From contig NZ_JAMTCT010000014.1 in NCBI RefSeq assembly GCF_024171995.1, positions 111,726 to 175,725 on the forward strand: DNA of 64,000 bases, given 5' to 3'. The position numbers and the translations under genes were made by a program. Under the pieces are notes generated by a model. That model made no database searches. It was not told the origin of the DNA and was given only the letters and a program-made list of their open reading frames with translations. The first letter of the stretch is position 1. Each line of letters begins with the position of its first letter. This document shows, piece after piece, positions 33,123-41,715 of this stretch. Source of the stretch: Promicromonospora umidemergens. Its GTDB lineage: Bacteria > Actinomycetota > Actinomycetes > Actinomycetales > Cellulomonadaceae.

Positions 33123-35349
33123 CCCGACCACCGCCCAGGGTGACCCGAGCGCCCGGGGCGGGCCGCCGACGTCGGGCACCGAACGGCTCGACCGCGGCCT
33201 CGTGGCGGCCGCGACCAGCGAGGGAGTGTTCCTGAGCTGGCGGCTCCTGGCCGCGGAGGTCACCGGGCACACCGAGGCGGGCCTCGAGGGCCCCGGCTTC
33301 GCCGTGTACCGCGACGGTCGGCGGGTCGCCACGGTGACGGACTCGACCAACTACCTCGACGTCGACGGGTCGGCGGACGCGCGGTACCGCGTGGTGCCGC
33401 TCAGCGGACCGAGCAGGGGCAGGGCGGCGTCGGCCGGAGTCTGGGGCGACGGGCACCTGGACATCCCGCTGAACAAGCCGGCCGACGGCAGCACGCCCGT
33501 CGGCGAGGCGTACACGTACCGGGCGAACGACGCGTCGGTCGCCGACCTCGACGGCGACGGGGACTACGAGATCGTCGTCAAGTGGGACCCGTCCAACTCG
33601 AAGGACGTGTCCCAGGTGGGGTACACGGGAAACGCCTACCTCGACGCCTACGAGCTCGACGGCACGCAGCTCTGGCGCGTCGACCTGGGCGTCAACCTCC
33701 GCGCGGGCGCGCACTACACGCAGTTCCCGGTCTACGACTACGACGGCGACGGCCGTGCCGAGCTGATGGTCAAGACCGCCCCCGGCACGAGCGTGACCAG
33801 GTACCACGACGGCAGGCCCGGCGCCGAGCGCTACATCAGGATCCCGCGGGACGACCGGAAGGCCGGCGTGACCAACGCCGACGACTACCGGATGTCGGCC
33901 GACGACTACTACGAGCACCTCGTGGACCTGTTCCGCGGCTGGTCGTCGCGGTCCGAGGTGACCAGCGGGCAGTGGCCCGCCACGCTGGAGGAGGCGTGGG
34001 GCACGGACGCGCAATGGACTTACCCGCTGTCCGACGCCGAGGCGCGTGCCGCCGCCGACCACTTCATCGACGTCTACGCGCCGTCCCGCTCGACGCGGAA
34101 CCAGCTGCGCCAGTTCGAGGGCTTCGTGCTGAGCGGCCCGGAGTACCTCACCGTCTTCGACGGGCGCACCGGCCGGCCGATGGAGACCGTCGACTACGAG
34201 CCAGGGCGCACCGACGACGGGCTGCTCTGGGGCGACTACGCGATGTCGCGCATCGAGCCGGGCAACCGGGTGGACCGGTTCCTGTCGGGCGTGGCCTACC
34301 TCTCCGAGGGTCGGCCCAGCGCGATCTTCGCGCGCGGCTACTACACGCGCTCCACGATCGCCGCCTACGACTGGGACGGGCGGCACCTGACCAAGCGCTG
34401 GCTCGCCGACTCGGGCTGGACGCCGATGAGCAACCCGTTCAACGACAGCCCGCACGGCGTGCCTGGCACCTCGCCCGAGTGGGGCAGCCTCACGACGCAG
34501 GGGTTCCACTCCCTGTCCGCCGCCGACGTCGACGCGGACGGCAAGCAGGAGATCGTCTACGGCTCGGCGACGCTCGACGACGACGGGTCGCTGCTGTACT
34601 CGTCGTCCGACACGCTGCCGGAGGGCTCCGCGAACCCCGGGGCGAACGCGGGGCTAGGCCACGGGGACGCCATGCACGTGACCGACATCGACCAGGAGCG
34701 GCCCGGGCTCGAGATCTGGACCGCGCACGAGGGCGGCGCCTGGGCGCCGTACGGTTCCGCGCTGCGTTCGGCCGAGGACGGCGAGGTGTTGTTCGGGCAG
34801 TACTCCGGGCGGGACACCGGGCGGTCTATGATCGGCGACGTCCTGCCTGGCGTACCCGGGATCGAGGTGTGGGCGTCCATGCCGGACGGCACCCTCGGTT
34901 CGGGCACGCTGAGCGCCACGGGCGAGCGGGTGGCGCCGTCGACCATGGGGACCAACCAGTCCGTGCGCTGGGCCGGGGACGGAACCACGCAGGTCATCGA
35001 GGGCTCGGGCGACGCAGTGCCGACCATCCGGGACTGGTCGCGCGGTGTGGTCGCGACCCTCGACGGGACGCTGACGAACAACGGCACCAAGGGCAACCCG
35101 TCGCTCGTGGCCGACGTGCTCGGCGACTGGCGGGAGGAGGTGCTGGTGCGGACCACCGACTCGAGCGCGCTGCGCCTGTTCCTGTCGACCGAGCCGACCG
35201 ACATTGCGATGTACACCCTCATGCAGGACCCGCAGTACCGCGTCGAGGTGGCGCGCCAGCAGACGGCGTACAACCAGCCGTCGTACCCGGGCTTCTACCT
35301 GGGCTCGGACACCGACTGGTCGACGGTGCCGATCCCCGGCCGCCCCTGA
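33004..35349 (+). CDS. Secreted rhamnogalacturonan lyase, polysaccharide lyase family 11
   Basis: A 781-residue exported enzyme. A Sec signal (TLRTIRAGAVLATAFCLGLS, ending ASAAA) and a Thr/Pro-rich spacer precede the PL11 beta-propeller. VADLDGDGDYEIVVKWDPSN and YDYDGDGRAELMVKTAPGT are calcium-binding DxDxDG loops typical of YesW/YesX. PL11 cleaves the rhamnose-galacturonate backbone of pectin by beta-elimination. The ATG at 33004 has GAGAGG upstream and starts inside the preceding coding region. It provides oligosaccharides for the importer in the same operon. A long palindrome follows. Confidence 0.94.
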   Translation: MTLRTIRAGAVLATAFCLGLSGVASAAAPANTPASDPTPDPTTAQGDPSARGGPPTSGTERLDRGLVAAATSEGVFLSWRLLAAEVTGHTEAGLEGPGFAVYRDGRRVATVTDSTNYLDVDGSADARYRVVPLSGPSRGRAASAGVWGDGHLDIPLNKPADGSTPVGEAYTYRANDASVADLDGDGDYEIVVKWDPSNSKDVSQVGYTGNAYLDAYELDGTQLWRVDLGVNLRAGAHYTQFPVYDYDGDGRAELMVKTAPGTSVTRYHDGRPGAERYIRIPRDDRKAGVTNADDYRMSADDYYEHLVDLFRGWSSRSEVTSGQWPATLEEAWGTDAQWTYPLSDAEARAAADHFIDVYAPSRSTRNQLRQFEGFVLSGPEYLTVFDGRTGRPMETVDYEPGRTDDGLLWGDYAMSRIEPGNRVDRFLSGVAYLSEGRPSAIFARGYYTRSTIAAYDWDGRHLTKRWLADSGWTPMSNPFNDSPHGVPGTSPEWGSLTTQGFHSLSAADVDADGKQEIVYGSATLDDDGSLLYSSSDTLPEGSANPGANAGLGHGDAMHVTDIDQERPGLEIWTAHEGGAWAPYGSALRSAEDGEVLFGQYSGRDTGRSMIGDVLPGVPGIEVWASMPDGTLGSGTLSATGERVAPSTMGTNQSVRWAGDGTTQVIEGSGDAVPTIRDWSRGVVATLDGTLTNNGTKGNPSLVADVLGDWREEVLVRTTDSSALRLFLSTEPTDIAMYTLMQDPQYRVEVARQQTAYNQPSYPGFYLGSDTDWSTVPIPGRP

Positions 35350-35354
35350 GCGTT

Positions 35355-35427
35355 CCCCGCATCGAGTGCTGGGTATTCGCGTCGTTCGGAGCGTCTGGAG
35401 CGCGAATACCCAGCGCTCAACGCGGGG
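35355..35427 (+). terminator. Long hairpin terminator after the PL11 lyase
   Basis: The 27-base arms 35355-35381 and 35401-35427 pair with only two or three mismatches around a 19-base loop, six bases after the stop. No U run follows. It ends the rhamnogalacturonan operon. Confidence 0.7.
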
Positions 35428-35479
35428 CGGGTCGTCCAAGGTCGGTGGGGCTACGGATGGTTCTCTGAACGGGGCGCTG

Positions 35480-35731
35480 ATGGTGAGCTCGACCGAACCC
35501 AGCGGGATCGATGTGTTCATCGGCCCGACGTACGACTACGTCTGGCTCGGTGTCGTCGCGGCGATCGCCGTCCTGACGTTCGCCGCGCTCGTGGTCTGGT
35601 TCCGAACGCGTTGGGACCGACCGTGGGAAGCCGGCCTGACGTTGCTCGCGATCGTCGTCGTACCGGTCCTCGGGCCTGCGGCTTTCCTGGTGTCCCGCGG
35701 CAGGCGCCCGGTGGGCGACGCCAGGTCGTAG
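35480..35731 (+). CDS. Small two-helix membrane protein
   Basis: An 83-residue protein with two hydrophobic segments, YVWLGVVAAIAVLTFAALVVW and GLTLLAIVVVPVLGPAAFLV, and a basic C-terminus. It resembles the PLDc_N-type small membrane proteins common in actinobacteria, whose role is unknown. There is only a weak ribosome binding site (GGGGC), so confidence is moderate. It converges on the LacI gene. Confidence 0.6.
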   Translation: MVSSTEPSGIDVFIGPTYDYVWLGVVAAIAVLTFAALVVWFRTRWDRPWEAGLTLLAIVVVPVLGPAAFLVSRGRRPVGDARS

Positions 35732-35817
35732 CAGCCCGCAAAGCTGACCATGTAGCTGCTGCCAAGATCGGCGCGGAACTGGCAGCAGGTGCATGGTCAG
35801 CTCTGGCGCCCGGACGA

Positions 35818-36843
35818 CTACGTCGCCGAGGACGAGCTCGAGCCACGGACCACCAGCGTCGGCTGGAACATCACGTGCTGTGCCGCGGCGTCGGTCCCGC
35901 TGAGCAGGAGGTCCGCGGCGCGCACGCCGAGCTCGTGCGTCGGCTGGCGCACCGACGTCAGGGGCGTGGCCAGCTCTGCGGCGAACGCGACGTCGTCGTA
36001 CCCCACCACTGCCACGTCGGTGGGGACGGCGATGTTCTCCGTACGGAGAGTGCGCAGCACGCCCAGCGCCACCAGGTCGTTCACGCAGAAGACGGCGGTG
36101 GGTCGGTCGCCCGACTCCAGCAGCCCGCGGATCGCCGCCTCGCCGCCCTCGGCGTTGAGGCTGGTCACCGTGACCTCGAGGAGAGCTGACGCCGGATCCA
36201 GCCCAGCGGCCACGAGCGCCTTGAGCACGCCTGCGTGCCGGTCGGCGCACTGCCTGATCGTGTGGGGCCCGTTGAGGAACACGATGCGCGTGTGGCCCTC
36301 GTCCAGGAGGTGGCCGGCGGCGAGCTCGCCGCCGCGGACGTCGTCGACGGCCACCGACGAGATGCTCGGGTCGGACGACGGGCGGTCCAGCAGCACGACG
36401 CCGGTGCCGCGCCGTCGGACGGCGAGCAGGTGGTCGATGTCGTTCGTGGCCGGGACGACCATGACCCCCTGCACGCCGTGCTCCTCGAACAGGCGCAGGT
36501 AGCGCTGCTCGCGGTCGGGGTCGTCGTCGGACGACGCCACCATGAGCGTGAAGTCGTCCCGGTCCAGGCGCTCCTCGATGCCCCGTGCGACGTCGGTGAA
36601 GAACGGGTTGGCGATGTCAAGGACGATGGCGCCGATGGTCGTGATGGTCCCGGCACGCAGCTGCCGGGCGGACCCGTTGCGCACGAAGCTCAGGTCTTCG
36701 ATGGCGGCCTCGACGCGCTCGCGGGTGCCGGGCAGCACGCGTTCGGGCCGGTTGAGCACGTTGGAGACCGTGCCGACGGAGACACGAGCGGCACGGGCGA
36801 CGTCGGCTATGGATGCTCGTCGGTGAGCGGCCGGCTGGGTCAT
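35818..36843 (-). CDS. LacI-family regulator of rhamnose genes
   Basis: A 341-residue repressor. ASIADVARAARVSVGTVSNV (about residues 10-29) is the helix-turn-helix; the hinge contains LRAGTITTIGAIVLDIANPFF. AAGGAGG lies seven bases upstream of the ATG. It is divergent from the rhamnose mutarotase gene across 62 bp containing a perfect TGAAnCGnTTCA site. The same motif lies before the rhamnose isomerase operon, so this protein is the natural candidate for a local rhamnose repressor (RhaR function). Inducer identity is inferred. Confidence 0.92.
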   Translation of the reverse strand: MTQPAAHRRASIADVARAARVSVGTVSNVLNRPERVLPGTRERVEAAIEDLSFVRNGSARQLRAGTITTIGAIVLDIANPFFTDVARGIEERLDRDDFTLMVASSDDDPDREQRYLRLFEEHGVQGVMVVPATNDIDHLLAVRRRGTGVVLLDRPSSDPSISSVAVDDVRGGELAAGHLLDEGHTRIVFLNGPHTIRQCADRHAGVLKALVAAGLDPASALLEVTVTSLNAEGGEAAIRGLLESGDRPTAVFCVNDLVALGVLRTLRTENIAVPTDVAVVGYDDVAFAAELATPLTSVRQPTHELGVRAADLLLSGTDAAAQHVMFQPTLVVRGSSSSSAT

Positions 36844-36872
36844 GGAGCGCCTCCTTGCTTCGGGCTACATTA

Positions 36873-36884
36873 TGAACCGTTTCA
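36873..36884. promoter_or_regulatory. LacI-type operator between the rhamnose regulator and rhaM
   Basis: TGAACCGTTTCA is a full match to TGAAnCGnTTCA. It overlaps CATAAT (minus strand, 36869-36874), a good -10 for the regulator, and follows TACATT, a possible -10 for rhaM. One bound dimer could therefore control both directions. Confidence 0.75.
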
Positions 36885-36905
36885 CGAGGAACCGGAGGAC
36901 CGGAC

Positions 36906-37268
36906 ATGTCGAGCAGTACAGCTGGCGCACGCGTCTGCTTCACGTCCCGGGTGCGGGCAGACCGTATCCCGGAGTACCGGGCGGCACACGCCGCCGTCTG
37001 GCCCGAGATGCTGGAGGCCCTGCGGGACACGGGCTGGCGCGACTACCGCCTGTTCCTGCGCGAGGACGGCCTCCTCGTCGGGATCCTGGAGACGGACGAC
37101 TACGCGGCGGCGCAGCGCGGGATGGCCGCAACGGAGGTCAACGCGCGCTGGCAGGCGGCGATGTCGGGGTTCTTCGTGGATGACGGCAACCCCGACGACG
37201 GGTTCGTGCTGCTGGACGAGGTGTTCCACCTGGAGGCGCAGCTGGCGGCGCTGGAGGACGTGGGCTGA
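36906..37268 (+). CDS. rhaM: L-rhamnose mutarotase
   Basis: A 120-residue dimeric alpha/beta-barrel enzyme interconverting alpha- and beta-L-rhamnopyranose. VCFTSRVRADRIPEYRAAHAAVWPEMLEALRDTGWRDYRLFL contains the conserved histidine and the tyrosine-rich strand of the family, with an N-terminal extension of about ten residues. It helps supply the anomer used by the isomerase. GGAGGA precedes the ATG. Stop and following palindrome suggest it is transcribed alone. Confidence 0.93.
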   Translation: MSSSTAGARVCFTSRVRADRIPEYRAAHAAVWPEMLEALRDTGWRDYRLFLREDGLLVGILETDDYAAAQRGMAATEVNARWQAAMSGFFVDDGNPDDGFVLLDEVFHLEAQLAALEDVG

Positions 37269-37319
37269 CCCGCCCCGGTCGTCCGCTCCCGGTCGCCCCC
37301 GGTCGCGACGTGAGTTCTT

Positions 37320-37379
37320 TTCGAGGCCAAGGTTGATTCGCTTTGGACGGTCTCAAAGCGAATCAACCTTGGCCTCGAA
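37320..37379. terminator. Perfect 26-bp inverted repeat between convergent genes
   Basis: The arms 37320-37345 and 37354-37379 are exact reverse complements around an 8-base loop. It lies between the converging rhaM and amino-acid-permease genes and can end both transcripts. Confidence 0.8.
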
Positions 37380-37381
37380 GT

Positions 37382-37434
37382 GAGGCGGGGTGAGGTGAGG
37401 CGGGGCGGGGTGAGGTCGGGTGAGGCGGGGCGGG
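37382..37434. other. G-run cluster; C-rich in the permease transcript
   Basis: At least six runs of three or four G occur on the plus strand, separated mostly by one to seven bases, which fits the G-quadruplex pattern. In the opposite direction it is a C-rich, G-poor trailer starting at the permease stop, like a Rho-utilisation site. The tandem GTGAGGCGGGG-type units look like a slippage-made repeat. Confidence 0.6.
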
Positions 37435-38874
37435 TCAGTTGACGCCGCCCTCGCGTTCGCTGAGGGCGTTCGGATCCGTGATCTCCGTCGGGTCGGGTCG
37501 GTTGAACGCCCAGGTGACGAACCACAGGACCACGCCGATGAGCAGCAGCCAGCCCGCGATCTGGTACTGGAGCGGGTCGCGCCCGGTCCACGGCCCGACG
37601 AAGAACGCGCAGAGCAGCGCGCCGAGGATCGGCAGGGCGGTCGGGGCCACGAAATGCTTTCGGTCCACGATGTTGTTCCGCAGCTTGAGCACCGCGACGT
37701 TCACGATCGTGAACACCGCGAGCAGCAGGAGCGAGGTGGTGCCGCCGAGCGCGGCGATCACGCCGGACTCCTCCTGCAGCGTCACGAGCACGATGAGCCC
37801 CAGCGCGATGAAGGTGGTGAACACGATCGCAGCGGTCGGAGTCTGCCGCCGGGGTGAGACCCGTCCGAGGAACGGCGGCAGCACCTTCTGCTTGGCCATC
37901 CCGTACAGGAGGCGGGACGCCATCAGCATGTTGATCAGGGCCGAGTTCGCGACGGCGAAGATCGTGATGAACGGGAAGATGGAGCCGATGGGGAAGCCGG
38001 GCAGAGCCCGCTCGACCACCAGCGTGAGCGGGGTGTCGCTCGCACCGAGCTCGCCCACCGGCACGATCGCCACGGTGAAGATCGCGACCAGCACGTAGAT
38101 GACGCCCGTGACGCCGATGCCGGTGATCATGATGCGCGGGAAGATCTTCACCGGGTCGTGCGTCTCCTCGGCCATGTTGACGGCGTCCTCGAACCCGACC
38201 ATCGCGAAGAACGCCAGCGCCGTCGCGGCGGTCACGGCGAGGAAGGCGTTCTTGTCGCCGGGGCTCTCGAACACCATCACGCGGCTGAAGTCGGCCTTTC
38301 CGCCGATCGCCGCGAAGATCCCGACCAGGATGATGAACAGCAGGCCGGAGAGCTCGACGATCGTGAGCACGATGTTCGCCTTCACGGACTCGCCGACGCC
38401 GCGCAGGTTCACCGCCGCGACCAGGGCCATGAAGACCAGCGCGACGGCGACCACGGTCCAGGTGCTGGGCTCGTCGATACCCAGGCCGACGAGCAGGTTG
38501 GACCCGACGGCGCGGGCGGCGGTGGAGGCAGAGGTGATGCCGGAGCACATCACGGCGAAGCACACGATGAACGTGAGGAAGTGGATGCCGAACGCCTTGT
38601 GCGTGTACAGGGCGGCGCCGGCCGCCTGCGGGTACTTGGTCACCAGCTCCAGGTAGGAGAACGCGGTGATGAGGGCGATGAGGAACGCGACGATGAACGG
38701 CGCCCATGCCGCACCGCCGACCTCTGCCGCCACCTGCCCGGTGAGCGCGTACACGCCGGTACCGAGAATGTCGCCGACGATGAAGAGCAGGAGCAGCTTC
38801 GGCCCCATCACTCGCTTGAGCTCCGTGGGTTCCTCGCCGAGTGCCGCGCGTTCCTCGGCCGCTGGTCGGGTCAT
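37435..38874 (-). CDS. APC-superfamily amino acid permease
   Basis: A 479-residue transporter with about 12 helices. GPKLLLLFIVGDILGTGVYALTGQVAAEVG at the start has the GxG-containing unwound helix 1 of the APC fold, and GFEDAVNMAEETHDP is the conserved helix 6-7 loop of the cationic/neutral amino acid subgroup. The substrate is not determinable. It interrupts the rhamnose cluster and shows no sugar-specific feature, so it may have been inserted there or be under separate control. Confidence 0.88.
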   Translation of the reverse strand: MTRPAAEERAALGEEPTELKRVMGPKLLLLFIVGDILGTGVYALTGQVAAEVGGAAWAPFIVAFLIALITAFSYLELVTKYPQAAGAALYTHKAFGIHFLTFIVCFAVMCSGITSASTAARAVGSNLLVGLGIDEPSTWTVVAVALVFMALVAAVNLRGVGESVKANIVLTIVELSGLLFIILVGIFAAIGGKADFSRVMVFESPGDKNAFLAVTAATALAFFAMVGFEDAVNMAEETHDPVKIFPRIMITGIGVTGVIYVLVAIFTVAIVPVGELGASDTPLTLVVERALPGFPIGSIFPFITIFAVANSALINMLMASRLLYGMAKQKVLPPFLGRVSPRRQTPTAAIVFTTFIALGLIVLVTLQEESGVIAALGGTTSLLLLAVFTIVNVAVLKLRNNIVDRKHFVAPTALPILGALLCAFFVGPWTGRDPLQYQIAGWLLLIGVVLWFVTWAFNRPDPTEITDPNALSEREGGVN

Positions 38875-39003
38875 CTCCGGTCACCTCCGTCCGAGGCGGC
38901 ACATCCTCGGGCCGCCTCCCAGTGCTGTGGGCAGTGATCACCCCTGATCGATCAAGAGTCGCGTAAGCGGCACGGCACGGCAACGGACTCGCCGTAAGTT
39001 CTT

Positions 39004-39058
39004 GACGCTCTGACCTGCTGGGTCTATCTTCCGAAGTATCGGTTTGAACGATTCAACC
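39004..39058 (+). promoter_or_regulatory. Promoter with operator for the rhamnose importer operon
   Basis: TTGACG (39004-39009) and TATCTT (39027-39032) are 17 bp apart. TTGAACGATTCAA (39046-39058), near the expected start of transcription, is a shorter relative of TGAAnCGnTTCA, lacking one central base. Control by the same LacI regulator is likely but the site is atypical. Confidence 0.6.
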
Positions 39059-39115
39059 CGATGGCAGACAGCCCTGCGGTCACCGCCGACCGCCCGCACA
39101 GCTCGACGGAGAGAT

Positions 39116-40645
39116 ATGCCGAACGCCGCACCGACGCTGCGCCTCGAGGGGGTCACCAAGTCCTTCGGGCCGGTGGCCGCACTCCGCTCCGGCACCCTCG
39201 TGGTCCAGCCAGGCAGCATCCATGCCCTCGTCGGCGAGAACGGGGCGGGCAAGTCCACGCTGGTCAAGGTCGTCGGCGGCGTCCACCGCCGGGACGCCGG
39301 CGTCGTCGAGCTGGACGGTGAGCCCGTCGACTTCGCCGGACCCGCGGAGGCCAAGGCCGCCGGTGTCGCCGTCATCCACCAGGAGCCCGCCAGCTTCCCG
39401 GACCTGACCGTCACCGAGAACATCTTTCTCGGCCGTGAGCCGCTCGGCCGCTTCCGCAGGATCGACCGCCGCGCGATGCGTGACAAGGCCAGCGGCCTGT
39501 TCCGGAACCTCGGCGTCGACCTGGACCCGGACCGCCCCGCCGAGGGCCTGTCCATCGCGGACCAGCAGATCGTCGAGATCGCCAAGGCGATCTCCCTGGA
39601 CGCCCGGCTCCTGGTCATGGACGAGCCGACGGCGGCGCTGAGTGCCGTCGAGGTGCGCCGGCTGTTCACCGTCGCCCGCGGGCTGCGTGACGCGGGCAAG
39701 GCCGTCGTCTTCATCTCGCACCGCCTCGACGAGGTGGCCGACCTCTGCGACACCGTCACCGTCATGCGCGACGGTGCGCACGTCTCGACGGACGCCGTCG
39801 CCGACGTCACGCCGGACGAGCTGGTGCGCCGCATGGTCGGCCGCGACGTTGCCGAGCTCTACCCCAAGGTCGCGAGCACGCCCGGCGAGGTGGTGCTGCG
39901 GGTCGAGGGGCTGGAGTCGACCGGCACCTTCCACGACGTCTCCTTCGAGGTGCGGGCGGGCGAGATCGTGGGTCTGGCGGGCCTCGTCGGGGCCGGGCGC
40001 AGCGAGATCGCGCGGGCGGTGTTCGGCGTCGACCGGTACGACGCCGGGCGCGTCACCGTCGGCGGGCGGCCCCTGCGGCCGGGCGACCCCGCGGCGGCCA
40101 TCGCGGCGGGCCTCGCCCTGGTCCCGGAGGACCGGCGCCTGCAGGGTCTCGTCACCGAGTCGTCGGTGGTCCGGAACGTGAGCTCCGTCGCACGGAAGCG
40201 GCTGGCCCGCCTCGGCATCCTGCTGCCTGACGCCGAGGCGCGGCTCGCGCGCGACTGGTCCGGCCGCCTCGCTGTGAAGGCCGGGGCGCTGGACGCGCTG
40301 GCCACCACCATGAGCGGCGGCAACCAGCAGAAGGTGGTGCTGGCGAAGTGGCTGGCCACCGGGCCGAAGGTGCTCATGGTGGACGAGCCGACCCGCGGTA
40401 TCGACGTCGGTACCAAGGCCGAGGTGCACCGGCTGCTGTCCACGCTGGCCGCCGAGGGTCTGGCCGTCCTGATGATCTCGTCCGAGCTGCCGGAGGTACT
40501 GGGTATGGCCGACCGGGTGCTCGTGGTGCGCGAGGGGCGCATCGCCACCGAGCTGAGCCGCGCGGAGGCGACACCGGAGGCGGTGATGCGCGCGGCGACG
40601 CCGGGCGCTTCCCGCAGCGATTCCCGGACGGAGGGGGCGGCATGA
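39116..40645 (+). CDS. rhaT: Rhamnose-type ABC importer ATPase, two fused ATP-binding domains
   Basis: A 509-residue protein of the RbsA/RhaT class. Domain 1 has Walker A GENGAGKST (near residue 40), IADQQIVEIAKAIS and LVMDEPTAALS. Domain 2 has the degenerate GLVGAGRSE typical of the class, then MSGGNQQKVVLAKWL and LMVDEPTRGIDVG. ATG at 39116 follows GACGGAGAG. The two permeases and binding protein that follow complete the importer. The rhamnose assignment rests on the enzymes next door. Confidence 0.88.
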   Translation: MPNAAPTLRLEGVTKSFGPVAALRSGTLVVQPGSIHALVGENGAGKSTLVKVVGGVHRRDAGVVELDGEPVDFAGPAEAKAAGVAVIHQEPASFPDLTVTENIFLGREPLGRFRRIDRRAMRDKASGLFRNLGVDLDPDRPAEGLSIADQQIVEIAKAISLDARLLVMDEPTAALSAVEVRRLFTVARGLRDAGKAVVFISHRLDEVADLCDTVTVMRDGAHVSTDAVADVTPDELVRRMVGRDVAELYPKVASTPGEVVLRVEGLESTGTFHDVSFEVRAGEIVGLAGLVGAGRSEIARAVFGVDRYDAGRVTVGGRPLRPGDPAAAIAAGLALVPEDRRLQGLVTESSVVRNVSSVARKRLARLGILLPDAEARLARDWSGRLAVKAGALDALATTMSGGNQQKVVLAKWLATGPKVLMVDEPTRGIDVGTKAEVHRLLSTLAAEGLAVLMISSELPEVLGMADRVLVVREGRIATELSRAEATPEAVMRAATPGASRSDSRTEGAA

Positions 40646-41715
40646 GAAGCGTGCTCCGCCGTCGCGAGGCCGGCATCGCCCTCGCCCTCCTGGTCGTGAT
40701 CGGCGTGACGACCGCCGTGCAGCCCGGCTTCCTGCTCACCGCGAACGGCTGGCGCGACCTGCTGCTCACCCCCGCGATCCTCGTGGTGCTCGCCGTCGGC
40801 CAGGCGGTGGTGGTCATCACGCGCAACGTCGACCTGTCGGTCGGCTCGGTGCTCGGCCTCACGGCGTACCTCACGGGCCGGCTGTTCATCGCGGAGCCCG
40901 ACCTGCCGATCGTCGTGGTGACCCTGGTCGCCGTCGCGGCCGGTGCGCTGCTCGGCCTGATCAACGGCTCCATCGTGGCGTTCGCCCGCGTGCCCGCCCT
41001 CGTCATCACGCTCGGCACCCTCTACGTCTACCGCGGCGTGACCCTGACCTGGGCGGGCAGCGACCGGATCGACGCAGCCGACATGCCGCACCCCTTCCTC
41101 GCCCTGGGTACGCAGCAGGTGCTCGGCGTGCCCGTGCTGACCGTCGTCGCCGCGATCGTGCTGGCGGCGGTCGCCTACTACCTGCACACCTCGCGCGGCG
41201 GCCGGCAGCTCTACGCCATCGGGTCCGACCCCGACGCCGCGGCGCTCCAGGGCCTGCCCGTCCGCCGTCGGCTGCTGGGGGCGTTCGCCCTTGGCGGCGC
41301 CCTCGCCGGCCTCGCCGGCGTCATGTTCGCGGCCCGGTACGGGACGGTGTCCTCGGGCGCGGGCCTCGGCATGGAGCTGCAGGTCGTCGGTGCCGTGGTG
41401 GTGGGCGGCGTGGCGATCTTCGGCGGCAGCGGCACCGTGGCGGGCGCCGCGCTCGGCGCGATGCTCCTGCTCACCATCAACCGGGCGCTGCCCGTCGTGG
41501 GCATCCCCGACTTCTGGCAGCGCGCCGTCGTCGGCGTGCTCATCATCGGCGCGATCGCGCTGGACCGCGTGCTCGCGAACCGCCGATCGCGCCGCCTGGC
41601 TGCCGAACGGGACGCCGACCCGCCTGCCACCTCGCCACCCGGCGGTGCGGCGCCACCCGGCGGTGCGGCGCCACCCGGCGCAGGCCCGAACGACCGCGAG
41701 GAGGCGACCACATGA
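40642..41715 (+). CDS. rhaP: Rhamnose-type ABC importer permease 1 (RbsC family)
   Basis: A 357-residue membrane protein with 8-10 helices. VVVITRNVDLSVGSVLGLTAYL and ATPase-facing LGLINGSIVAFARVPALVITLGT are the RbsC-type hallmarks. It begins in the ATGA overlap with the ATPase gene. The C-terminus is a Pro-Gly-Ala tail encoded by two perfect 18-bp repeats (41635-41652, 41653-41670) plus a partial third. The tail is not needed for the fold. Confidence 0.88.
   Translation: MRSVLRRREAGIALALLVVIGVTTAVQPGFLLTANGWRDLLLTPAILVVLAVGQAVVVITRNVDLSVGSVLGLTAYLTGRLFIAEPDLPIVVVTLVAVAAGALLGLINGSIVAFARVPALVITLGTLYVYRGVTLTWAGSDRIDAADMPHPFLALGTQQVLGVPVLTVVAAIVLAAVAYYLHTSRGGRQLYAIGSDPDAAALQGLPVRRRLLGAFALGGALAGLAGVMFAARYGTVSSGAGLGMELQVVGAVVVGGVAIFGGSGTVAGAALGAMLLLTINRALPVVGIPDFWQRAVVGVLIIGAIALDRVLANRRSRRLAAERDADPPATSPPGGAAPPGGAAPPGAGPNDREEATT
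41635..41682 (+). repeat. 18-bp tandem repeat encoding PPGGAA units
   Basis: Two identical 18-bp units and a partial third lie at the 3' end of the permease gene, extending a flexible cytosolic tail. Confidence 0.88.
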
